Shown: in pieces, positions 55,794-64,000 of the stretch
Position numbering within the stretch: position 1 is the first letter of the stretch
Layout: every line of letters begins with the position of its first letter
Assembly (NCBI GenBank): GCA_949987705.1
Contig: OX465281.1
Span: 241,201,143-241,265,142, forward strand
Length of the DNA: 64,000 nucleotides
Direction: 5' to 3'
Origin: Thereva unica
Lineage: Eukaryota; Arthropoda; Insecta; Diptera; Therevidae
Notes under the pieces: model-generated
What the model was told of the DNA's origin: nothing
Seen by the model: only the letters and a program-made list of their open reading frames with translations
Database searches by the model: none
Position numbers and translations under genes: made by a program

Positions 55794-57612
55794 CAGGTGT
55801 CACCCTTAGTACTTACTACCAGTCCGGTCAGGTGTCTGGTAGTAAGCTTAGCTCGAAGGATAGAGAAAGAATAAAACAGATTAAAGGGAGTCTGGGGGGT
55901 ACATGAGGAGGTGGAGAAAAACCTTGCGTTTAAACGCTTGGGTGTTATATGAGTTTGGGAAAACTGACTGTGGAAGGTTGTTCCACAGTCGAGTTGTTCT
56001 CGAAAAGAACGAATTACTAAACTGGTGTGTGCGCAAAAATAAGGGCTGTAGATAGTGAGGATGAGCCGAATGGGCAAGTCTTGTGTTGCGGGAAAAACAT
56101 CGCCGTGAAGGCAGGAGATTATATATTTCGGTGGAACAGTCGTTATGGTAGATGCGGTAGAATTTTACCAGAGCTGCTACATTCCTGCGGTGACTAAGTG
56201 AATCAATTTTGGAGCAAATGACGGCATCGCCAATGAGTTGGAGAGCGCGGTTCTGCACCTTGTCCAGCCACGCTAAGGTGGTACTCGGTGCCCCTGCCCA
56301 GAGATATAGGTTGAATTCGAGGCGGGCCGAATGTAGGATTTGTATATTATAGCCCTGGCCGACGGCGGAAGGAGGAATTTGCATCTTTTAAGGAATCCCA
56401 AGCATTGTGGTGCTTGTTTAGCGATTTGGAATATGTGAAGATCGCAGATCTTCAGTTAAAGTTATGCCCAGGATATTGAGGGATGGTTCAGCCATCAGTT
56501 CTAGACTGTCCACTTTAATGGGAGGGATTGGGGAGCGCGTTTCATAGAGAAGAGACAGTATTTTGTTTTCTGTGCGTTGAATTCAACTTGATTCATGAGG
56601 CCCCAATCAAGAATCAATCTTATGTCCCTGTTGATTCAAGTGGACATAAGTTCACGATCAAGCAGACAAGGTCTGGCCCGTGCTTGTCTTGCTTTATCAA
56701 AGCTATACGAGTAACGCAAAGTACTGTCATCAGCGAAGATGTGAAGTGAGTTGGATGGAATTGAGAGCAGGTCATTTATAAAAACTAGGAAGAGAGCTGG
56801 TGATAGAATAGAGCCCTGGGGGACGCCTGCAGAGATGGAGTGGGGATTAGATTCATCGCCGTCCAATACTACCTTGATTGAACGGTCGGAAAGGAAACTC
56901 TCAATCCAATTCTTTAGAAGAAAATCGATGCCAATAGCATGGAGTTTACTCAATAGAGCGGGGTGCCATACTCTATCAAAGGCCTTGGAGATATCGAGAG
57001 CTACCAGGCCGGATTCACCAAAGCGATGAATGTTTTGGTAGAGGTGTTCAGTTAGGCATACAAGGAGGTCGCCAGTAGATCTTTTCGATCTAAAGCCGTA
57101 CTGGTTGTCATCCACTATTTGGTTGCGTTCAAGATATTCCATAAGCCTTCTGTTTATTATTGTCTCCATGATTTTGGAGAGGATAGAAGTGATTGCTATT
57201 GGGCGGTAGTTAGAGGGGTCGCTGGAATCACCTTTTTTCGGTATAGGCTGAACATGAGCCAGTTTCCAGGAGTCAGGGAAAACTCCGGAGAAGTAAGAAA
57301 GGGCGAAGAGTTTGCGCAGAGGTTTAGCCAAAGGTGAAGCGCATTTTTTAAGAACCATAGGGGGAATTTTATCGGGGCCAGTGGATTTATTGGGATCGAG
57401 CTCCTTGAGACACTTGAACACTTCACGAGTTCTGAAGAAAACTCTGCCCATTGAGTGAGCAGAACCCTCTACAATGGGGGGTTGCACGGCAGTATCAGGC
57501 AAGGAAGAATTGGAGGCAAACAGAGATGCGAGTAAGTCAGCCTTGGATTTGCTTTCTGTTAATACCTTCCCATCGTGAATGAAGGGAGGAGACGACGATG
57601 TGTTAAAATTCT
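55794..57612 (-). mobile_element. CR1/L2-like LINE, best copy in the window, 5' truncated
   Basis: The minus frame 56636-57502 covers most of RT. It has KSTGPDKIPPMVLKKC, IPKKGDSSDPSNYRPIAITS, QYGFRSKRSTGDLL, LVALDISKAFDRVWH, SAGVPQGSILSP and an intact FADD box. After a frameshift region (56385-56635) the frame 55881-56384 encodes the thumb and C-terminus, ending LWNNLPQSVFPNSYNTQAF. Sequence upstream to 57612 is the start of the RT linker, so the endonuclease is missing. The 3' end has a stem-loop at 55812-55846. Six other fragments of this family lie in the window. Confidence 0.9.
55812..55846 (-). repeat. Stem-loop at the 3' end of the CR1/L2-like LINE
   Basis: CTTACTACCAG (55812-55822) pairs perfectly with CTGGTAGTAAG (55836-55846) across a 13-nt loop. 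It lies near the 3' terminus of the element, where LINE RTs of this group are thought to recognise their RNA. Confidence 0.7.
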
Positions 57613-58430
57613 AGACAAACACGGAACACTGACTGCGGGTGATTGCTAATCGAATTGCTTTGAATTAAACATTGGATGTCTTGAGCAACTTCCTCAACTT
57701 AGGAACAAGACCTGATTCATCTCCATTACATTAACTACAATTAGCCTAAAGGACAACTTTAAATCACCTTGTCGTTTACTACGTTTTCTATAGCGGAAAA
57801 TGTTGATGGTCGACTGGAAGGACGCAAGTCTTCAATCGAATTTCGACCTTCTGCTGGCAAACTTTTACTCAATATATTTATGCATTCTAAAACTCGCATA
57901 TAGCACTTGAGCTCGACTAAGTGAAACAAAACTCTAAACTAGCTGGGTTGTGGGGTTCATCTTTTTGGCCCACACGATCAGCTTCTCTGAATGAATGTTG
58001 AATATTATGAATGGATATTACAATAATAAATGAACAAAAATAACAACAAATTGTAAGAAAAAATCCCATCAAATTCATACACCTGATTATTCAACCTAAC
58101 ACCACTCCTACACCTAATAGCAAAATTTTTGTAATATTAAATAATATAACATTAATAAACTGACTACTTCGAAACTAGTAAAAGTTTTAGTACTAGCGGA
58201 AAATTGACTCAAACTAATCTAAAAGCACGATAGTCCAGGAGCCAGGGGTTTTAGCCTGACACTAAAACCAATAGAAATGATTTTTGGCACACGAGCAGTT
58301 CTTTAAGAAAAAAAAAATTGTTCTGCACGCGAATAGCTAGGAAAAGTGGGGAAAATTCTCGGGAAAGTTTGGAAAAATGATATCCCATCAATAACTTGGA
58401 AGTGGTTGAAAATTTCGATATAATGTATAG
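57613..58430. other. Unassigned sequence
   Basis: No gene recognised between the LINE truncation point and the hAT element. Confidence 0.5.
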
Positions 58431-58438
58431 GACATGTG

Positions 58439-59266
58439 CAGTAGCGTAACTAAGCAAGCAGGCGCCCCCCGCAGAATCCATAACGACGCCTTTTCACAAC
58501 ACTCCTTATTTTTCAGGGATGATTTAAAAAAGAGGTTTTTCGAAATTAATCTTTTATTCATGTTACATGTTCTGCCACTTAATAACTTTCCACCGCTTAA
58601 AATCGAACACTGCAACTTGCCCTAATTAAGTTAATATTAATTTACGGAGAGCAAAAATCAACGTGCTACCTGTTACAAGAGTTCAAGATTTTCCCAACCC
58701 GATTTTTTCTTCTTCACTTCACTCATTTTAAAATGAGCGTGTAAGAACCCAGTTTTTCATCGAAATATAATTAAAAAAACGTTAAATAAATTGGGATACG
58801 TGTTACTATACGCGACGGTTTTGAACGGAATCAGTTGGGAAACTGGATCTGACTGGCTTTCTCGAGTTATGCTTTACAATCAAATTTTTCCAAATTAACA
58901 GTAGGCGCCTCCGCCTACTATGTGACGCCTGGTTGGAATTTGGAAACTGAGGTTTCATGGGATAGGGGACAATACAAATAAAACCCAACCACCGGATGCC
59001 ACGATGAATGGCGAAATCCCTGAGGACGTCCTTAGGGGTCACATTTATCTGTAGTCTATGGAAAAATCATTAATCATGAAAACTTTTGATGCTATTTTCA
59101 ACAGCGGTTTTAAAGGACAATTTTTTTCGGCACTAAATACAATGATTGACTGGCTCTTCATGAAGATTGCATATCAGCCCTGAGTCTATCAGCGCCTGCG
59201 AGCGCCTATGACTGGCTGGCGCCCCCCCGCATTGCGGGGCTTGCGGGGGTGTTATTTACGCCACTG
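58439..59266. mobile_element. Non-autonomous hAT-type element, 8-bp target duplication
   Basis: An 828-bp element flanked by GACATGTG at 58431-58438 and 59267-59274. The left end CAGTAGCGTAACTAA and the inverted right end CAGTGGCGTAAATAA match at 13 of 15 positions. Each end has a nearby C/G-rich block (GGCGCCCCCCGC). No transposase frame was recognised; the short ORFs inside look accidental. Size, CAGTG-type ends and the 8-bp duplication fit hAT. Confidence 0.87.
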
Positions 59267-59274
59267 GACATGTG

Positions 59275-60085
59275 GCTTTTTAGTTTGCTCATTACAGAAA
59301 AACTCAATTCTATTAAGCCCAAGATAAATTGGGAATGAATGTTATATCTGGATTGTTCAAATGTGACCTACTGAATCTTTGACCGTTTATTTTATGAATT
59401 TTTGACCAAAAACAAGGGAGTTATAAAGATTTTAGCCGAGCGTCAATGAAAATTTATGATATCCCGAGTTATTCGCGCGGAAATTATAGCTCATTATCTC
59501 CCATTAGGAAGCAATATTCAAAAAAATATGTAAAGACGTTTTTTGTGTAGATTTTCACGATCTACAAATTGTTCCATTCCATTTTAACCCTTTAGCTGCA
59601 CGAAGAAAATCGCCCTTGTTCTTTGTTCTATAAAAATTGTGAAAACTATCGTAATGCTCTCTAGAAAGCATATTTAACAACGCTCAAAATAAGCTCCCCT
59701 GAGTAGCGCACCCAATTTTTCCCATTGGGACACGATAAACTGACTTTTCCGCATTTTTTTCTCGATGCGGATTCTATTGTCAAAATAGGTGCAACAAAAA
59801 ATCTCATGGTTTTCTCAGTCCCGAGAAAGGAGCTATGTTTGTGCAGTGTGATAATCCGTGCAGTCGAAATTTTTTTTTGGGATACACAAGTGAGAAACTT
59901 TCCTGTGATCGCTTGACTGCAAATTCTTTCTACAGGCAGCTTTTGCTATGGACTACATACCCCACATTAAATCTCGACTTAAAAACAACTCCCTCGAAAA
60001 ATGTCTTAGCGTGGCTCGAGAAAGACGTGTAATCGTTTTGAGACAAACTGAGCTCCTGCAGGAATGTAGCACTATTATGGTCTCG
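59275..60085. other. Unassigned sequence
   Basis: No gene recognised; the overlapping plus ORFs at 59725-60032 show no motif. Confidence 0.45.
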
Positions 60086-60255
60086 CACTAGCAGAACAAC
60101 TTGACTATGGAACAATTTTCATCGTCAGTATTTCCGAACCTTCTTTCTCGCAATCTTCTTTGACTCTCCCACTTCGTATAGCTATAGCATATGAAATTCC
60201 TTTATATCCTTCTAACTTTACAGCTAGATATTACACCATGATCTGAACGACATGG
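60086..60255 (+). mobile_element. CR1/L2-like LINE C-terminal fragment
   Basis: Around 60102-60140 the frame gives LWNNFxxSVFPN, the C-terminal signature of the family (compare LWNNLPQSVFPNS at 7890 and 55881). The rest is decayed 3' sequence. Confidence 0.6.
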
Positions 60256-60825
60256 CGAGTGCTAGTAAAACGGTTAATCCTAAGCATAGCCTATCGCAGA
60301 AAAATGCTTCCTGAAACCAAAAACCCACTTACCTACATCAGTTGGGCTATTGTTCAGCTTGTCACAACCATCCGCTGGTATTATGTCATATCAATTTGAC
60401 ACTGTTCAATGAAGTATGATGATGCAGTCTGGTGCAACGTGGAATGTGTTTGGTAGGGTATGAAGAGATTAATATACTATGAGCTTTTAAACTTCAACCA
60501 GACGATACCCGAAGAGGTTTACTGCCAGCGGTTTAAGCTCAAGTTAAATAATAATTATATTCACCGGCCTTAGTACATAGGATTAAATCATTTAGATGAA
60601 AACACTATATAGAACAATTAGAACATGTCAGAATGGTAACTGAGGAGTATTTTTCGTCACGGCCAAATCAGGAGGTGTGTTCAATCTCTACCAGATAGAT
60701 GTGAAGCATTGTAGAATATGATGGAGAATTCATTTTGGATTAAGATTAGTTTTGTTTATCTTAATTTTTCAAATAAAACAAATAAAAAAACAAACTCAAC
60801 CCGTATGACCCAATACATTATGTGC
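60256..60825. other. Unassigned sequence, possible SINE tail
   Basis: No gene recognised. If the tRNA-like segment at 60830-60895 heads a SINE, its body would run into 60700-60830 on the minus strand. Confidence 0.4.
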
Positions 60826-60829
60826 ACCT

Positions 60830-60895
60830 GCCCGAAATCGAACCACGGACCTTTAGAATGGTAGTTGGGCCACTAAACCTCGAAGCTGCCAAAAC
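60830..60895 (-). repeat. tRNA-like segment, possible SINE head
   Basis: On the minus strand GGTTTAGTGG resembles an A box and GGTTCGATTTC a B box, about 35 nt apart. Acceptor and T stems do not pair properly, so it is not a functional tRNA gene. A tRNA-derived SINE or tRNA pseudogene is the best guess. Confidence 0.4.
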
Positions 60896-60899
60896 TGGA

Positions 60900-63384
60900 T
60901 GTTCCACTATTTGATGGATAAACAAACAAAATTCTTGCACTTTTTAGGCTCAGCTTTAAATTGGCTGACATCTGTAGTAAGGATTTTTTTTTTGTTGAAA
61001 ATGGAATATTTTGTTATATTTATTTATAGAGCTAATCGACTTTGTTGATATTCGTGATTTTAAGCCAATAATATTTAATTACGTTAACCCAACTTAGATC
61101 AACTATATTTACAAAAAATCTCATTCTTGTCTCAACAGAACAAAGAGCCAGATCTACTACCTACGGCAAATCTTCAGTTTTGATCTCATTTCGCCGAAAT
61201 TGCATATTCGTATTTGTTGCATAACACACTTAAATCTTTCTCAGTGAAGATCGTCTCTGTCTTCTCAAAGCATCTCTTCATCAGCCATATTTAATTTGGG
61301 GTTTGTGCAAAAAAAATCTTGTCCAAAAAAACTCCATTATTTTTTTTTTTACTCTCGGGACTTGCTATGAATAAATTTTGTCAATATTTTATTTTAGACT
61401 TGGAGTCTTCGAATCCGTTATCATTCGGAACAGTCTTCTTCTTCAACTAGAACGGACCAGGTGTCTTAGGTGAGGTCAAAGTATTTGCACAGTCATTTTC
61501 TCGTGATTTGCACGTTTTACCACAGAACAATAAGGCGGCGTCTGTCAATGACTCTCTTATGCTGTCCAAAGGCGTTGGATTGCTTAGAAAAATCCTTTTT
61601 TCTCCTTTTTTCACCGAAATCCAGATTCTTTTATACCGATTTTTACCTGTTTCTCTCCGCCGCAACGGAAATAAGTTTAATCTAAATATTTTTGTTTTTA
61701 TTTTTTGTTGTGAATATTAAATTAATTTTGTTTTTAGATTTCTGTATCAATCATTATTTATTTGCCGTTTGGCTCGTAAATTAGTGGTTTTTTAATTTCT
61801 TTTGTTTTATCACTTGTCATATCTAGATTTTATTACGTTTCGGGCGCTAACGAGATTCTATCCGGGGGGGATTGAAGTGTGTTGAATATATTAAATTAGT
61901 AATTAATTAATTATTCACACCTTTAGCGCGTTTAAGAATGGAAAAAATTGCTTTAATATATTTATTGATGATTTTTGGATATATGATGTTATGGTTTGGA
62001 TAGCGTTGCCAGATATAAATTATTTCTGAATTTTAATGAGGGAGAATTTTTAAATAACGCAAGAATATTTATTAATAGAAAAGGCTTATTAATACCTAAA
62101 TTGTCAGTGGCAATTTGATAAACATGTTCAAAATATGTTTTATTTAAATCATATATACTTCAGTGGAGCAATCCTTTCTTTTAAATTGTGTCTATAACGA
62201 GTTTGAAAGCAATTTGCAAACATTGTTCTTTGAAATGTATGTTTGATTACAAAATAAAATACGTTATTTTTCCCAAGCTTCAAACTTTCATGTAGAATAA
62301 AAGAACGATATTAACATCTCCTTCACATAACATCAAATCTATACTCCTTTAGTGTGGAAGAAAGCTGCTCAGAGTTTTAGATCCTCTTTGTACTGTAGAT
62401 CGTTCATAAAAGTGAAGTCGTGTACAGAACCTAGGCTGAGTGTCCCAAAAAGCCAACCTCGGACTTAGCCTTCACAAAAAATCAAAATTTGAGCTAAACA
62501 CTGCCATTACAAACGAGTTGTCCCAGCAGCTGTAACTCCGTACTCCAAGCCTCAAGATGGGAGTTGGCCCACCGAGTGGGTGTGGGGAGGGTGAGACTCC
62601 GGAGGTGTTACCTTAAATTCGTACACTTGAAAAGATGAGTCTCTCTACTGGAAGAGGACTCAGAATCCTTGGAGAGAGCGATAAGGGTAACTAAACACGA
62701 AAGCTCAGTTGACCGGGGACCATCTTATTACCAATATCGAACAAGCAGAACATCTTCCACAGGCACGCATAATTCTAACCAACAGGAGCGCGTTTGAAAA
62801 CCTTACCATGGTTAATTATGGTAAAATCCGTTTAAAAACTCCGTGGTTAACTACAACATAACCATGAGCATAACTTTTTGGCGTTCAAAAACTCCCGTGG
62901 TTACCCATGGTGTAGTTAAATTTTAACCCTGCTCGTGAGCATGGTTAGCGATAGTTAAAAAGAAGAAGAAGAATGAAAACAACTCTCTGACAGTTGTTTT
63001 AATGTTAAACTATGAACAAGTAAAAGGGGAATTTGGGAAATTATTGCAAATAAATAATTAAAGAGAACATGGTTGGCACATATGAAATAATTTTTTTTTT
63101 TTTTAATTTTTCTTTAACCTGTAGTTAACCACGGAGCGTACAAACATCGTTCTCATGGTGGCAGCTCTCATTAGAATATTCTCATGAATTCTCATATGCG
63201 CTTACACGACGAGAATAAAAGTTGTGGCTTAAGAATAATTTTTGTTCTCGCACTGTTCATTTATATTTTCATCGCCATAGTAAAAAGACGAAAATTAATG
63301 TTGGTATTTTGTGTGAGTTTCGGGTTGCTGGTTGAAGCAGGAAAAGCTGAGAAAGGTGAAAGGAAACGAAAAAGAATTCGAAAC
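60900..63384. other. Unassigned sequence
   Basis: No gene recognised. At 62795-62950 and 63110-63150 the strings CCGTGGTTA, CCATGGTTA and their complements recur, including an inverted pair CTCCGTGGTTAACTAC (62842) and GTAGTTAACCACGGAG (63122). This may be a degraded palindromic element. Confidence 0.4.
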
Positions 63385-63392
63385 GTTTGGTC

Positions 63393-63795
63393 TAGTGATG
63401 AGCAAGACTGGTCTTGCACATTTAGCAAGAAAAGCAAGACCAAGACAATACAGGACAAGGGCAAGACAAAACTGCAGAATCAATATAGCAAGACTTTTTG
63501 CTCATCACTAAGTGCCAAAAGTCTTACAGTGATGAAAGAAAAGTCTTGTCTTCCACATTTAGCAAGACCAAGACGGGTCTGCAAGACTTTCTACAAGACT
63601 TTTTGCAAAACTTCTTGCAAGACTTTTTGGAGGACCTTTTGCTCATCGCTACAAGACTTTTGCCACTTAGTGATGAAAAGTCTTGCTATCTTGATCTTTC
63701 ACTCTTCTATAGTAATGTCTTGTCGTGCTCTAGCTTTGGTTTTGCTAAATGTGCAAGCAAAGGCAAAACTGCAAGACCAGTCTTGCTCATCACTA
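63393..63795. mobile_element. hAT-type MITE with dense internal AGTCTTGC repeats
   Basis: A 403-bp element between direct repeats GTTTGGTC (63385-63392 and 63796-63803). The 26-bp perfect inverted ends begin TAGTGATGAGCAAGACTGGT. The interior is packed with (A/C)AAGACT and AGTCTTGC in both orientations and inner GTGATGA/TCATCAC motifs. No transposase. The 8-bp duplication and TAGTGATG terminus fit hAT. Confidence 0.92.
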
Positions 63796-63803
63796 GTTTG
63801 GTC

Positions 63804-64000
63804 CAAGGAATTTTGGTTAGAATGTAATAACAAACGAGTAGCCCAAAGTCGTAATTATTTGAGTTTTTTCACAAACATTCATTGCCCTCATATTGGGAAA
63901 TTCTTTTTACCAATTTTGCTTCCCGCCATGCCTATGTATATTATATTGATTCAAATAAAAATTTATTCAAAAAATTTAAAAATTAAGTTAGAATTTAAGT
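63804..64000. other. Unassigned sequence to window end
   Basis: Nothing recognised; AT-rich. Confidence 0.5.

Noticed and set aside
63330..63830. CRISPR-like or satellite array suggested by repeated AGTCTTGC words
   Set aside because: Repeats are not evenly spaced and occur in both orientations. The region is bounded by inverted ends and an 8-bp duplication, so a hAT MITE explains it.

Overview
This window looks like a repeat-dense stretch of an AT-rich insect genome, most likely a fly (Diptera). Two things point that way: two chitin-binding cuticle protein genes with 60-66 bp introns, and a Ty3/gypsy-class errantivirus (gag-pol-env) with a tRNA-Ser-type primer site, a group best known from flies. 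Species cannot be fixed from sequence alone. All similarity calls rest on reading motifs by eye; no database search was possible.

Host genes. Only two genes are well supported, both on the minus strand and both secreted cuticle proteins with a Rebers-Riddiford (chitin_bind_4) domain. One is a 161-aa protein (15873-16485), the other a 260-aa protein with a His/Tyr/Gly-rich tandem repeat (48415-49317). Both have three coding exons, a tiny first exon holding the start of the signal peptide, a last intron just after the end of the chitin-binding core, a TATA box about 32 bp upstream of a plausible initiator, and AATAAA signals about 110 bp after the stop. An unidentified ORF of 121 codons lies at 51222-51587. 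The remaining host DNA is AT-rich with no recognisable gene.

Mobile DNA. The centrepiece is an apparently complete errantivirus on the minus strand (28520-36393, 7.87 kb). Its two 452-bp LTRs look identical, it has a 4-bp CGCG target duplication, and gag, pol and env are all open. Its 5' leader carries an array of small hairpins with a constant 7-nt loop and covarying stems. A splice donor in the leader and an acceptor at the end of pol are phase-compatible for env expression.

Around it lie older elements: RNase-H-bearing LINEs of the I/LOA/R1 group (12.2-13.7 kb, 18.4-18.7 kb, 23.0-27.1 kb, 40.0-43.4 kb), at least seven fragments of one CR1/L2-like LINE family, two RTE-like RT fragments, a decayed Ty3/gypsy pol, three hAT-type elements each with an 8-bp target duplication, a mariner-like deletion derivative, and a TA-flanked MITE that splits an otherwise continuous LINE frame. 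Non-coding repeats built on an ATGGCGG / GGGTATCAAATGAAAG motif occur at 4.1 and 8.8 kb, with a looser relative at 45.9 kb. A 106-bp imperfect palindrome sits at 10.7 kb.

Overall this is a cuticle-gene neighbourhood expanded by layers of transposons; the errantivirus is the youngest visible insertion.
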